Origin: an uncultured Pseudomonadota bacterium
GTDB lineage: Bacteria; Pseudomonadota; Alphaproteobacteria; RF32; CAG-239
Direction of reading: 5' to 3'
NCBI GenBank assembly: GCA_949295915.1
Contig: CASFNB010000011.1
Coordinates: 1-44,831 of the forward strand
DNA: 44,831 nucleotides
Part shown: positions 33,187 to 42,197 of the stretch, piece after piece
Numbering within the stretch: the stretch's first letter is position 1
Layout of the letters: each line of letters opens with the position of its first letter
Made by a program: the position numbers and the translations under genes
The notes under the pieces: generated by a model
What the model was told of the DNA's origin: nothing
Seen by the model: the letters and a program-made list of their open reading frames with translations, nothing else
The model's database searches: none

Positions 33187-33214
33187 CATATTTAAAGTCA
33201 CGTAGGGATTTTCC

Positions 33215-34090
33215 CTATTTCAAACTTTCCGCACAAAGCAAAGCACCGCCGATAATACCGGCATCATTTTCAAATTCAGCCTCTCGCAATACAATCGGAG
33301 CCACAACAATAGCCTCGTTAACGTTTTTTTCCATCATCGGATAATTGATAAAATGCGCCATAGAACCGCCAAGCAATACAATATCGGGATCAAAAATACT
33401 GGCAAAAATCCGCACACCAGTCTCCACCATATTTTGCCAACGCTCAAAAACGACAATATCTTTATGATTATTTTCTTCCAAACCTTGAATAATATCATAA
33501 CTGGTTTTGCTATCGTCATTATATGCTTCTTTAGCATCCAGATTAAGAGCTGAACCGGACATATAAACTTCCAAACAATCATAATTACCGCATCCGCAGC
33601 GACGATGTTTATCTTGACGTACGGGAAAATGAGTTTCTCCGGCAGCTCCGGATTTACCTTTCAAGAGCTTTCCGTTCACGATAATACCGACACCTACACC
33701 TGTACCGAGTGTCAATAACACAACATTTTCCATATTTTGCGCGTGACCGACCTTATATTCCGCCCATACGGCAGCATTGGCATCATTTTCAACAAAAACT
33801 TTTTTATTTGACAGAGCCTGAAAATCAATTTCACCATATCCTGCAGGCAAATTTCCGACCGAACCGGTAATTCTTTTATTCTCAATATCGACGGTACCGG
33901 CAGTAGAAATGGCAACGGCATCAATTTCAGCTTGGTTTTGAGTAATAACTTTTTTCAAAAGAGATTCGATTGCCTCTTTGGTTGCCGGAGTTGAATATTT
34001 CACCGGTCTGGAAACCAATTTTCCGTTTTCATCCACAATGGCAAAAGCGATTTTGGTTCCGCCGATATCAAAAGAAAGAATTTTTTTCAT
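33215..34090 (-). CDS. ROK family sugar kinase
   Basis: A 291-residue ROK kinase, which phosphorylates glucose, N-acetylglucosamine, N-acetylmannosamine or a related sugar with ATP. Visible are the N-terminal phosphate loop FDIGGTKIAFAI, the catalytic region FVENDANAAVWAE, LGTGVGVGIIVNGKL, and the zinc motif HRRCGCGNYDCLEVY. Together with nagA and nagB 4 kb away an N-acetylglucosamine kinase role is plausible, but specificity cannot be read. I start at ATG 34090; an upstream GTG at 34099 is in frame and overlaps nothing better. The start follows directly on the small membrane gene. Confidence 0.88.
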   Translation of the reverse strand: MKKILSFDIGGTKIAFAIVDENGKLVSRPVKYSTPATKEAIESLLKKVITQNQAEIDAVAISTAGTVDIENKRITGSVGNLPAGYGEIDFQALSNKKVFVENDANAAVWAEYKVGHAQNMENVVLLTLGTGVGVGIIVNGKLLKGKSGAAGETHFPVRQDKHRRCGCGNYDCLEVYMSGSALNLDAKEAYNDDSKTSYDIIQGLEENNHKDIVVFERWQNMVETGVRIFASIFDPDIVLLGGSMAHFINYPMMEKNVNEAIVVAPIVLREAEFENDAGIIGGALLCAESLK

Positions 34091-34099
34091 CTGCATCAC

Positions 34100-34363
34100 C
34101 TATTTTTCATCAATAATTTCATATTCCGCATCAATAATTTTAGACTGACGCGGGGCTGAAGCTGTTTCAATTTTTATCTTGGTTTCAGAAGACTGACGCT
34201 TACGTTTTAAAAATCCGGAAATAAAACTTGCCAGTCCTGATGCGGCAATAATAAACAGCAATACCGGAATTAAAATAGATGCCACATAAAAAGCAAAAAC
34301 AATAGCAAACATTCCGAGTGCTGCCCAAAAAACCAAAACCAGCCAATCATTCATATTTCTCAT
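34100..34363 (-). CDS. Small membrane protein, 87 aa
   Basis: I do not recognise this gene. Starting at ATG 34363 (AAGGA seven nt upstream) it encodes 87 residues with two hydrophobic segments in residues about 5-50 (VLVFWAALGMFAIVFAFYVA and ILIPVLLFIIAASGLASFI), then a basic and Ser-rich cytoplasmic tail (KRKRQSSETK) ending in IDAEYEIIDEK. The longer frame to 34477 has no ribosome site before its start. The stop codon touches the ROK kinase start region, so the two are probably co-transcribed. The function is unknown. Confidence 0.65.
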   Translation of the reverse strand: MRNMNDWLVLVFWAALGMFAIVFAFYVASILIPVLLFIIAASGLASFISGFLKRKRQSSETKIKIETASAPRQSKIIDAEYEIIDEK

Positions 34364-34466
34364 TATTTTATCCTTATGAGAGAGTTTCAAACATACAAAT
34401 AAGATAGGAATTTTTTTATCTCTAATCAAGTTATAAAAACACAAAGGAGGAATGTTTTTTTTCAGA

Positions 34467-34494
34467 TTGACAGTCAAAAAAAATGTGTTAGTAC
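34467..34494 (+). promoter_or_regulatory. Candidate promoter of the marC-family gene
   Basis: TTGACA (34467-34472) and TAGTAC (34489-34494), 16 nt apart, lie 40 nt before the gene start. Confidence 0.45.
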
Positions 34495-34533
34495 CTAAGG
34501 CATATTTTAACCACTTTTTTTACAGAGGGAAAA

Positions 34534-35130
34534 ATGTTTGAAGAATTTAATTTACGTCAATTTATCAGCGCCTTTGTCGTTTTGTTTGCGGTTATTGATG
34601 CCCCCGGAGCGATTCCGGTTATTTTGAAATTAAAACGCGGCGACAAAACCGTCCATGCCGAAAAAGCAGCTTTATTATCTTTATTAATGTTTTTAGGATT
34701 CTTTTATGTCGGGGAAGCTTTTTTAAACTTATTCAAATTAGACATATCATCATTTGCGGTTGCCGGTTCTCTAATTATATTCATTATGGCTTTGGAAATG
34801 ATTTTGGATATTGATATATTTCATGAACGTCCGGATATGCCGAAAGATGCTACCTTTATTCCGATAGTTTTCCCGCTGTTTGCCGGAGCCGGTGCATTAA
34901 CAACGTTACTTTCCATCCGCGCTCAATTTACCGACATCAATATCATCACGGCAATTCTGGCAAATATAATCATCATTTACGGTGTGGTCAAAATGGCCAA
35001 GAAGCTGAACCAAATTTTAGGAAACGGCTTTATCTATATGCTGCAAAAATTCTTTGGAATTATCTTATTGGCCATCTCAGTCAAATTATTCACGACCAAC
35101 ATCACGATACTGTTAGATAATTTGAAATAG
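34534..35130 (+). CDS. MarC family integral membrane protein
   Basis: A 198-residue protein with six predicted membrane segments. FAVIDAPGAIPVILKLKRGD near the N-terminus and FIPIVFPLFAGAGALTTLLS in the middle match the MarC/UPF0056 family. The family was once linked to multiple antibiotic resistance, but its transport function is not established. AGAGGG precedes the ATG. It is a single-gene unit with its own terminator. Confidence 0.88.
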   Translation: MFEEFNLRQFISAFVVLFAVIDAPGAIPVILKLKRGDKTVHAEKAALLSLLMFLGFFYVGEAFLNLFKLDISSFAVAGSLIIFIMALEMILDIDIFHERPDMPKDATFIPIVFPLFAGAGALTTLLSIRAQFTDINIITAILANIIIIYGVVKMAKKLNQILGNGFIYMLQKFFGIILLAISVKLFTTNITILLDNLK

Positions 35131-35136
35131 GAAACG

Positions 35137-35166
35137 AATCCCTCGGAAAAAATTTTCCGAGGGATT
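35137..35166. terminator. Strong bidirectional terminator
   Basis: AATCCCTCGGAA pairs with TTCCGAGGGATT (arms within 35137-35166), with an AT loop and TTTT after it. It separates the marC-family gene from the convergent terC-family gene. Confidence 0.9.
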
Positions 35167-35175
35167 TTCTGTTTC

Positions 35176-36144
35176 TTAAGCTTTTTGCTCAAGTTTTTTG
35201 GCTTTGATTAAAGAAGCCGCAATTCCTATAAACAGGATTGAGAATGTAACACAAAGAGAATGCCACGGCTGAATGGCAACACCTAAATACGGTAAAAAGA
35301 TTTTCAATCCGATGTAAATAAGTACCACAGACAAAGCTTGTTTCAAATATACAAACTTATGGACGGCAGCTTCCAAAAGGAAGTATAAAGCGCGCAAACC
35401 TAAAATCGCAAAGATGTTACTGGTATAAACAATAAACACATCTTGCGTAATAAGGAAGATTGCGGGAATACTGTCGAGAGCAAAAATCACATCCATGGTT
35501 TCAATAATCAAAAGAGCAAAGAACAACGGAGTGATATAGTGTTTTCCGTTTTCTTTAACAAAGAAGTGCTCGCCTCTGATTTCATGAGTAACATGGAAGA
35601 ATTTGGAAAGGATAGCATAAAGCTTTGTATCTTTAAGCTCTTTTTTCTCTTCTTTTTGAGGCAGTACCATTTTGATACCGGTATAAACCAAGAAAGCGGA
35701 AAAGATATAGAGAACCCAGTGGAAGTTTGAAATAAGAGCTTCCCCGAGAAAGATGAGTATGGCGCGCATAATAAGAGCTCCGAGGATACCCCAAAAAAGG
35801 ACGCGGTGTTGATACATACGCGGCACGCCGAGAGACGTAAAGATAATGGACATGATAAAAATATTGTCCAAAGACAGACTTTTTTCAACCAAAAATCCGG
35901 TAAAGAAGAGCATACCTTTATCAAAACCCTCTTCATACATCACAAACACACCGAAAATCAAAGCGGCAAGGATATAAATAATACATAAAATGAGAGTATG
36001 TATAAAGTTCGGCACTTCGTTTTTGCGATTAAAAAAGAGCAAATCCCATAAAAGAAGGACGACAACGGCAATACCGAAAATCACCCACAGCCAAGATTCC
36101 GGCAGAACCGGATGGTTTGTAAACAAATCTTGTAATTTTTCCAT
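35176..36144 (-). CDS. TerC family integral membrane protein
   Basis: A 322-residue protein with about eight or nine membrane segments. The family motifs are GFLVEKSLSLDNIFIMSIIF near residue 82 and LLIIETMDVIFALDSIPAIF near 210, each with the acidic residue pair expected to line a metal path. TerC proteins include Mn(II) exporters of the Alx/MeeF type and tellurite-resistance proteins. Metal efflux, especially manganese, is the best inference. It lies 15 nt after the phosphoethanolamine transferase gene in the same direction, so the two are likely co-transcribed. No yybP-ykoY-like leader was noticed. Confidence 0.9.
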   Translation of the reverse strand: MEKLQDLFTNHPVLPESWLWVIFGIAVVVLLLWDLLFFNRKNEVPNFIHTLILCIIYILAALIFGVFVMYEEGFDKGMLFFTGFLVEKSLSLDNIFIMSIIFTSLGVPRMYQHRVLFWGILGALIMRAILIFLGEALISNFHWVLYIFSAFLVYTGIKMVLPQKEEKKELKDTKLYAILSKFFHVTHEIRGEHFFVKENGKHYITPLFFALLIIETMDVIFALDSIPAIFLITQDVFIVYTSNIFAILGLRALYFLLEAAVHKFVYLKQALSVVLIYIGLKIFLPYLGVAIQPWHSLCVTFSILFIGIAASLIKAKKLEQKA

Positions 36145-36159
36145 AATTTTTCCTATTCT

Positions 36160-37785
36160 TTATTTCTGTTGACATTGAATAAAAATATCCAAATCCGCAT
36201 TATATGCGGAAGTTTTAATTCCCATCAGACCTAAAAACGAGTGGAACAAATTATCGTGAGAATATTCGTTCTCTAATTTTGTTTTCAGGCACTTCCGGTC
36301 GAGATGAAACTTATTTGCAAATTCATCATCAAACCAGACAAGCATCGGCACATGAATTTGCTCTTTGGGAGCTACCATATAAGGTGCTGCATGGAGATAA
36401 ATATTATTTTCGCCGAGAGATTCTCCGTGGTCGGAAACATAAAGCATAAAGGTATTATATTTATCTTGCAAAGCTTGTAGCTGAATGATTAAGTCTGCCA
36501 AATTTTGAGAAGTATAGTAAATGGTGTTATCATAGACATTGGTAATTTCTTCACGAGAACATTTATCCAAACGCTCGGTTGCGCAATATGGCTTAAACTG
36601 TTCGGCAGATTTGGGATAACGTTTATAATAAGTCGGGCCGTGGCTGCCAAGCTGATGCAAAACCACAAACATATCTTTGTTTTCTTTTAATACGCGCTCA
36701 CGCAAACCTTGGTTTAAGATTTCATCAAAGCAAGTATCTTTGTCACAAAGCATCTGTGTTTCCACGCGGGTGCAAATTCCTTTGCAACCGGTGACGTTTC
36801 CGCGCCACCAAACTTTATAACCGGCACGTTGAACAACATCTAAAAGATTTTCGGTATATGTAGATTCCGATTTATCAAAATCACCGCGACCGCGAGCGGA
36901 AAACATGCAGGGCAGAGAAATTGCCGTAGATGTACCGCAAGAATAAACATTTTTAAAACTCAACAAATCAGCTTCAAAAGCCTCAAGCGGTTGGTTTGTT
37001 TTTATATTATATCCATTTACTGAAAAATTAGCGGCTCTGGCTGTTTCCCCAACCACAAAGACAAATAAGTTAGGTTTACCGTTATTTTTCCAATAAGGTT
37101 GCAAAGAAGCATCTTCGCCGATTTTTACCAACTCATGATGTCGTGATTTCAACATTTTTTTACTCACGGAAATAACCGCCCCAACATAATTCACAGGAAC
37201 CAAAAGATATTTAATCGGTTTGTTGTTACGCAAAAACTGAGCCGTTTCTTTATATCCCATACCGATAATTGCGGCAGAGATAACAAAAACACCTAAGATA
37301 AGAGCAATTTTATGCCAAATTGTTTTCTTGAGTTCGGAATAAACAATTTTGGTTTTATAGATTAAAATTGACGGAACAACCGCCAATACCAAAAACATCC
37401 ACAACATATCCCAACTGAGCAGTCCTGCAATTTCCTGAGTATCTGTTTCCAACACGTTCATCAGCATCACTTTATCGATGGCCACGTGGTAAACAAACAT
37501 AAAATAAAAAACTGCGGTATTAAGTATGGTAAAAAGAATGGCTAAAAACTTGGTTATTTTCGGCCAAAATAAAATGGCACAAGCTGCGTTTAAGAGCAAA
37601 AATAACACCAAAGCCAACATACTGACAAAAAGCGGACTTGGATATACTTCCCAAAGTTTTTCAAAAAAGATTTTGTTATATGCAAACAATATAAACAAAG
37701 AAAAAATAGCGTTAAACTGATAAGACTTCATTTGCCACCAAAAATCCTTAGCAAACAAAGATGATATTTTAGAAAAAAAGCGCAT
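36160..37785 (-). CDS. EptA-like phosphoethanolamine transferase
   Basis: A 541-residue member of the EptA/MCR family, which moves phosphoethanolamine from phosphatidylethanolamine to lipid A on the periplasmic side, lowering negative charge. Five N-terminal membrane segments (residues about 20-175) precede a sulfatase-fold domain with VVGETARAANFSVNGY (zinc-binding Glu), the nucleophile Thr near residue 285 in YSCGTSTAISLPCMFS, and the zinc ligands in YVSDHGESLGENNIYLHAAP. Paired cysteines (CKGICTRVETQMLCDKDTC) match the disulfides of the family. Acceptor specificity is inferred; a core-sugar target is also possible. It heads a unit with the terC-family gene and is divergent from nagA. Confidence 0.92.
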   Translation of the reverse strand: MRFFSKISSLFAKDFWWQMKSYQFNAIFSLFILFAYNKIFFEKLWEVYPSPLFVSMLALVLFLLLNAACAILFWPKITKFLAILFTILNTAVFYFMFVYHVAIDKVMLMNVLETDTQEIAGLLSWDMLWMFLVLAVVPSILIYKTKIVYSELKKTIWHKIALILGVFVISAAIIGMGYKETAQFLRNNKPIKYLLVPVNYVGAVISVSKKMLKSRHHELVKIGEDASLQPYWKNNGKPNLFVFVVGETARAANFSVNGYNIKTNQPLEAFEADLLSFKNVYSCGTSTAISLPCMFSARGRGDFDKSESTYTENLLDVVQRAGYKVWWRGNVTGCKGICTRVETQMLCDKDTCFDEILNQGLRERVLKENKDMFVVLHQLGSHGPTYYKRYPKSAEQFKPYCATERLDKCSREEITNVYDNTIYYTSQNLADLIIQLQALQDKYNTFMLYVSDHGESLGENNIYLHAAPYMVAPKEQIHVPMLVWFDDEFANKFHLDRKCLKTKLENEYSHDNLFHSFLGLMGIKTSAYNADLDIFIQCQQK

Positions 37786-37828
37786 ATTTCAATCCTTAAC
37801 AAATTTGTCTTTTCAAAAGATACAAGAT

Positions 37829-37866
37829 GTGTATAATAAGTGTACAAAAACTTTTAATTTATACAC
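37829..37866 (+). promoter_or_regulatory. Candidate promoter with inverted repeat upstream of nagA
   Basis: TATAAT at 37832-37837 lies inside an imperfect inverted repeat: GTGTATAA (37829-37836) with TTATACAC (37859-37866), enclosing AAGT/ACTT. No good -35 is in register. A repressor or activator site overlapping the -10 would explain this layout; an RNA hairpin at the 5' end of the nag transcript is the alternative. Confidence 0.4.
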
Positions 37867-37927
37867 TATCTTTACTTTTTGTTTTTAGACTATGGGACAT
37901 ATAAAACAAAACTTAAGGAATGCTTAA

Positions 37928-39097
37928 ATGGACAGTGGAATTTGTCTTCATAATGCCAATGTACTAACCGGTTTTTCGGTTATGGAAAATTGTGCTGTAT
38001 ATATTAAAAACAATAAGATAGCAGACGTTTTCAGTGAAAGACGCTTTCAACAAAAACAATTCTCACCCAAAGTTCAAATCATTAATGTCAACGGTTCATA
38101 TATAGCACCGGGGCTGATTGATACGCATATTCACGGCATTGGCGGATTCGGAGCGGACGACGGAAAAACAGAGTCGATATTAAAAATGTCGGAGATTTTG
38201 CCAAAATACGGCGTAACATCATTTATTCCGACGCTCTATGCCGCCAAAGAAGAAGAAATGATAAAAAACATCAAAGCCGTAGTCAAAGCCATCGGCAAAG
38301 AAAAAGGCGCGCATATATTGGGTATACACTTGGAAGGACCGTTCATCTCCAAAGAACGTTTGGGTGTTCAGCCGGAAGATGCGGTCAGTCCGGTTAATAT
38401 AGAATTGATGGAAAAATTTTATAAAGCCGCCAAAGGGCATATTATCAACATGACTGTTGCTCCCGAAATAAAAGACATGAGAAGATTGGCCTTATGGTGT
38501 ATATCCAAAGGGATTATTCTGCAAGCCGGACACACCAACGCCACCTATGCGCAAATGGTTGAAGGTATGCAAGCAAGAATAATGCACACCACGCACTTAT
38601 TCAATGCCATGAGCCGCATGCACCACCGCGACCCCGGAGCGGTAGGCGCGGTATTTATTCATCCGGAAATGTCTTGCGAATTTATTGCCGACGGAATTCA
38701 TATTGACGCCAATCTGATAAAACTTTTATTCAAGTTCAAACCGCTTGATAAATTGGTTATGGTAACCGATTCGCTCAAACCGACCAAACAAAGAGCCAAA
38801 GTTCTGTATGCCAACAATGAAGAAGTATATTTAAACAAATGCTTCTATCGTAAATCGGATGACGTAATAGCGGGCTCGGCCATGACCATGATAGACGGCG
38901 TCAAGAATTTGGTTGATTGGGGCTTGACTTTGGAGCAAGCGATTCATGTTTCATCTCCGAGTCCGGCAGAGATATTAAAAATTCAAAACAAGGGTTATGT
39001 CGCCCCCGGCTATGATGCCGATTTAATTATTTTCAATGAAGACTTTACAACCATCAACACCATCATCGACGGTAAAATTTATAAGGGAGAAAGATAA
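37928..39097 (+). CDS. nagA: N-acetylglucosamine-6-phosphate deacetylase
   Basis: NagA removes the acetyl group from GlcNAc-6-phosphate. The 389 residues form an amidohydrolase barrel: [12 protein letters not shown] (metal motif), [15 protein letters not shown] with the catalytic Glu, [33 protein letters not shown], and the catalytic Asp in [13 protein letters not shown] is eight nt before the ATG. Its stop codon shares a base with the nagB start (TAATG). With NagB it yields fructose-6-phosphate, acetate and ammonium from amino sugars of peptidoglycan, chitin or mucin. Confidence 0.95.
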   Translation: MDSGICLHNANVLTGFSVMENCAVYIKNNKIADVFSERRFQQKQFSPKVQIINVNGSYIAPGLIDTHIHGIGGFGADDGKTESILKMSEILPKYGVTSFIPTLYAAKEEEMIKNIKAVVKAIGKEKGAHILGIHLEGPFISKERLGVQPEDAVSPVNIELMEKFYKAAKGHIINMTVAPEIKDMRRLALWCISKGIILQAGHTNATYAQMVEGMQARIMHTTHLFNAMSRMHHRDPGAVGAVFIHPEMSCEFIADGIHIDANLIKLLFKFKPLDKLVMVTDSLKPTKQRAKVLYANNEEVYLNKCFYRKSDDVIAGSAMTMIDGVKNLVDWGLTLEQAIHVSSPSPAEILKIQNKGYVAPGYDADLIIFNEDFTTINTIIDGKIYKGER

Positions 39098-39894
39098 TGC
39101 GCGTAATCATCAAAAAAAATTATGAAGACTGTGCCAAATGGGTTGCCAACTACATAGTAGATAGAATCAAACGTTTTCGCCCCACGGCGGACAAACCCTT
39201 TGTTTTGGGTTTGCCGACAGGCTCAACTCCGTTGGGTGTATATAAAGAGCTGATTGAAATGTTCAAAAAAGGCAAAGTCTCTTTTGCCAATGTGGTTACA
39301 TTTAATATGGATGAATATATCGGGCTGGATGCCAAACATCCGCAAAGCTACCACCGTTTTATGTGGGACAATTTCTTTTCTCACATAGATATAAAGAAAG
39401 CCAATGTCCACATTTTAGACGGCATGACCAAAAACTATGCCAAAGAATGCCAAGATTATGAAGATGCCATCAAAAGCTATGGCAAAATTCATCTGTTCTT
39501 GGGCGGTGTCGGCTCGGACGGACATATTGCCTTCAACGAACCGGGGTCTTCTTTAACTTCGAGAACGCGTATCAAAACCTTAACGCAAGAAACCATGCAA
39601 GCCAATTCGCGCTTTTTTGACAATGACATCAACAAAGTCCCCGGCACGGCGTTAACGGTTGGTATCGGCACGATTATGGATGCGGAAGAAGTAATGATAA
39701 TGGTCACGGGCGCCAACAAAGCCAGAGCCCTGCACCACGCCATTGAAGGCAGCATCAATCACATGTGGCCGGTCAGCATTTTGCAAATGCACCGACATGG
39801 TTTTATTGTTTGTGATGATGAATCCACCAAAGAGCTGAAAGCCGATACGGTTAAATATTTCAAAGAGATTGAAGGCTCCAAAATGAGAAAATAG
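39097..39894 (+). CDS. nagB: Glucosamine-6-phosphate deaminase
   Basis: NagB isomerises and deaminates glucosamine-6-phosphate to fructose-6-phosphate and ammonium. The 265-residue protein shows [25 protein letters not shown] with the catalytic Asp, [18 protein letters not shown], and [21 protein letters not shown]. It is translationally coupled to nagA through a TAATG overlap and followed by a terminator. No NagC-type regulator is adjacent; the ROK kinase 4 kb away lacks a helix-turn-helix domain. Confidence 0.97.
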   Translation: MRVIIKKNYEDCAKWVANYIVDRIKRFRPTADKPFVLGLPTGSTPLGVYKELIEMFKKGKVSFANVVTFNMDEYIGLDAKHPQSYHRFMWDNFFSHIDIKKANVHILDGMTKNYAKECQDYEDAIKSYGKIHLFLGGVGSDGHIAFNEPGSSLTSRTRIKTLTQETMQANSRFFDNDINKVPGTALTVGIGTIMDAEEVMIMVTGANKARALHHAIEGSINHMWPVSILQMHRHGFIVCDDESTKELKADTVKYFKEIEGSKMRK

Positions 39895-39918
39895 TTTTGG
39901 CAACAAGACAAAAAGAAA

Positions 39919-39940
39919 AAGCTCTCAATTTCGAGAGCTT
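39919..39940. terminator. Terminator after nagB
   Basis: AAGCTCTC (39919-39926) pairs with GAGAGCTT (39933-39940) around AATTTC, followed by GTTCTTTT. On the minus strand it lies 18 nt after the SIMPL gene, with a T-rich tract, and probably serves both. Confidence 0.75.
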
Positions 39941-39958
39941 GTTCTTTTATAAAATCGC

Positions 39959-40816
39959 CTATTTCAACCAATATTCAATGGTGGAAACGACTCTGACTTT
40001 CTTTTCAATTTGCGAAGCCTCGGATGCTCCGGCTGTTTGCTCGGAGGGCAAAATTGAAAAGACACCTTGATTGGCATATTTAATTTTGCCGACGGTAGAA
40101 TTTGAGCTTTTAGCAAATTCTTGCGCCGAAGCTTCGGCATTTTTGGTCGCTTCCTCAAGCATTTTGGGTTTAATCTCATTGAGCTTGGTAAACACATAAG
40201 AAACCGGAGTACCGTATTGATTTTCAAAAACAATGCCTTGCGCAATCAAATCTCCGGTTTTACCTAAACTGTTTGCCACCAAATCAACCTTTTGTGAACG
40301 AACGGTAATGGTTTGATTCAAAATGTAGCGAGATGTTGCCGCCCCTTCATTACGATAAGGATTAGCCATCAAATCATTGGTGTTGATAGATTCAACAATG
40401 ATTTCTTCATCGCTAAAGCCTTGCTGCTTCAAAAAAGAAATAATGTTTTGCGCTTTTTGCGCAATTTCTTGTTGTGCTAAGGATAAATCATTGTTGGTAA
40501 CCACAAATTTCAAATCCCAAACCGCCAAATCGGCACGAACCGGCATCTCGGACAAACCTTTAACCGTCACATAGTTTGAGTTCATTTTGGTTTGATAGTA
40601 ATAATATCCGGGAAAAAATCCGGCAGCACATAAGCCGACACCAATCAGCAAAGCCGAAAAAATGCGAGCCGCACCTTTGCCACATTTACAACTTTTGCCG
40701 CAAGAACAACCGCATGAACATTTTTTTTCATCATGGCAGCCGCAAGTGCAAGGTTTGCCTTCATTACATCCGCAAGTGCAGTCCGGACCGCAGGAACAAG
40801 TCTTTTTATCTTCCAT
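39959..40816 (-). CDS. SIMPL-domain protein with metallothionein-like N-terminus
   Basis: A 285-residue protein with an unusual build. Residues 1-48 hold 14 cysteines, including three CxCGC units spaced ten residues apart (13-17, 23-27, 33-37) and further CxC pairs, so a cytoplasmic metal-binding segment is likely. One membrane segment follows (about 50-72), then a SIMPL/DUF541 domain (VTVKGLSEMPVRADLAVWDL onwards) that should face the periplasm. SIMPL proteins have no settled function; some relate to oxidative stress or signalling. AAGGAG is five nt before ATG 40816, overlapping the ugd stop, so it is the second gene of a ugd operon. The longer frame to 40855 is not needed. Confidence 0.85.
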   Translation of the reverse strand: MEDKKTCSCGPDCTCGCNEGKPCTCGCHDEKKCSCGCSCGKSCKCGKGAARIFSALLIGVGLCAAGFFPGYYYYQTKMNSNYVTVKGLSEMPVRADLAVWDLKFVVTNNDLSLAQQEIAQKAQNIISFLKQQGFSDEEIIVESINTNDLMANPYRNEGAATSRYILNQTITVRSQKVDLVANSLGKTGDLIAQGIVFENQYGTPVSYVFTKLNEIKPKMLEEATKNAEASAQEFAKSSNSTVGKIKYANQGVFSILPSEQTAGASEASQIEKKVRVVSTIEYWLK

Positions 40817-40827
40817 AATTCTCTCCT

Positions 40828-42138
40828 TTAGTTTTGAGATGTTTGACCGATACAATAATAATTAAAGCCGTTTTTAATTGCCTCTTCACGATTTATAATA
40901 TTACGCAAATCCACAATATTTGGACATAAAACTTCATGCTTTAATTTAACAAAATCAATATTTCTGAAATCTTCCCATTCGGTTAAAACGGCAATCACTT
41001 CGGCATCTTTGCAAGCTTGATAAATATCGGTGGCATAATCCACTTTCTCAATTAGAAGTTTGCGGGCATTATCAAGAGCTTTGGGATCATAAACGCAAAT
41101 ATTTTTGTTGACTTTGAGCATATCGCGCACAATATCCATCGCCGGAGATTCTCGACAATCATCCGTACCGCCTTTGAAAGCCAAACCCAAAACGGCAACG
41201 CGACCATGATTGCGGTCAGAGAGGTGCGATAAAATGCGTTCGGCCATTTCGGCTTTGCGCTCGTCGTTTTTGGCAATGGTTGTTTCAATCAGGTTGAGGT
41301 GCACGCCGTATTTCTTGGCCATTTGCGCCATGGCATTGGTATCTTTGGGAAAGCATGAGCCGCCATACCCCGGACCCGGATTCAAAAATTTCTTGCCGAT
41401 ACGGGAATCTAGCCCCATACCTTGCGCCACTTCTTTAATATCGGCACCCGATTTTTCGCAGAAATTAGCCATTTCGTTAATATAATGAATTTTCATCGCC
41501 AAAAAGGCATTTGAGGCATATTTAATGGTTTCGGAAGAGCGGCGTTTAACGAAAAGAAATTGTGTTTTGTTTTCAAAGGGGTGATAAAGTTTCTTCATAA
41601 CTTCGCGCGCTTTATCTGTGTTCGCGCCGACCACAATTCTGTCCGGATTAAAAAAGTCGTGAATGGCAAAGCCTTCGCGCAAAAACTCGGGCAAAGAGAT
41701 AACATCAAAATCGGCTGTCGGATTAACTTTACGGATAATGGCTTCCACATCATCACCGGTACCGACCGGCACGGTTGATTTAACCGCAACCACGGTATAA
41801 TCGGTAAGATATTCCGCCAACTCGTATGCCGCGGCATGAATATACTGCATATCGGCTTCTTTGGTAAAAGGATGCGGCGGCGTGCCGACGGCAATCATCA
41901 CAATATCGGCCGGAGCAACGGCTTCTTTCATTTGGGTGGTAAACTTGATACGTCCGATATGAACATTTTTTTCAAAAAGTTCAGAAAGACCATCTTCAAA
42001 AATGGTTAATTTTCCGGAAGATAGAGCATTTATTTTAGTTTCATCTTTATCAACGCAAATAACCTCGTTGCCGAGTTCGGCAAGACCGACACCGGTCGGA
42101 AGTCCGACATAACCTGTTCCGATAATGGCAATTTTCAT
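40828..42138 (-). CDS. ugd: UDP-glucose 6-dehydrogenase
   Basis: A 436-residue enzyme of the UDP-glucose/GDP-mannose dehydrogenase family, oxidising UDP-glucose twice to UDP-glucuronate with NAD. Visible are the Rossmann motif IAIIGTGYVGLPTG, the catalytic Cys in GGSCFPKDTNAM, and VAVLGLAFKGGTDDCRESPAM. The ATG at 42138 follows AAGGATATAAT, preferred over the upstream in-frame ATG at 42165. UDP-glucuronate feeds capsule, Ara4N and other uronic-acid glycans; the ArnT-like operon at 26-30 kb could use such a product. UDP-GlcNAc or UDP-ManNAc dehydrogenases are close relatives, so substrate is probable, not proven. Confidence 0.88.
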   Translation of the reverse strand: MKIAIIGTGYVGLPTGVGLAELGNEVICVDKDETKINALSSGKLTIFEDGLSELFEKNVHIGRIKFTTQMKEAVAPADIVMIAVGTPPHPFTKEADMQYIHAAAYELAEYLTDYTVVAVKSTVPVGTGDDVEAIIRKVNPTADFDVISLPEFLREGFAIHDFFNPDRIVVGANTDKAREVMKKLYHPFENKTQFLFVKRRSSETIKYASNAFLAMKIHYINEMANFCEKSGADIKEVAQGMGLDSRIGKKFLNPGPGYGGSCFPKDTNAMAQMAKKYGVHLNLIETTIAKNDERKAEMAERILSHLSDRNHGRVAVLGLAFKGGTDDCRESPAMDIVRDMLKVNKNICVYDPKALDNARKLLIEKVDYATDIYQACKDAEVIAVLTEWEDFRNIDFVKLKHEVLCPNIVDLRNIINREEAIKNGFNYYCIGQTSQN

Positions 42139-42197
42139 ATTATATCCTTTCTGCAATTTTTTCATACTATAACAGAGAGGCTACGGATTACCACCTT

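Larger units (their letters stand above)
32939..33211 (+). repeat. Direct repeat of tRNA-Met 3' end bracketing a palindromic insert
   Basis: Copy 1 (32939-33012) contains the last 18 nt of tRNA-Met, its terminator and 25 nt of flank. Copy 2 (33138-33211) repeats all 74 nt with one mismatch (33001 G, 33200 A). The 125-nt insert holds AACCCACG/CGTGGGTT (about 33014-33033), TTTTGCTT/AAGCAAAA (near 33069-33088) within an outer CCGG/CGGC-type pairing, and a perfect palindrome AAAACTTTTTATAAAAAGTTTT (given as two halves of 11 around 33120). The insert boundary AGGGATTTGAACCCACG (33004-33020) is the reverse complement, with one mismatch, of the tRNA-Met T-arm at 32929-32945. Same architecture as at tRNA-Asn. 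Confidence 0.85.

Noticed and set aside
32924..33205. Open frames of about 93 codons on both strands across tRNA-Met and its insert
   Set aside because: They cross the tRNA gene and two terminators. Repeats of this sort often leave frames open by chance.
30195..33211. A complete prophage integrated at tRNA-Met
   Set aside because: Only tail-fibre genes are present; there is no integrase, terminase, capsid or lysis gene, and the cassette lies on the 5' side of the tRNA.
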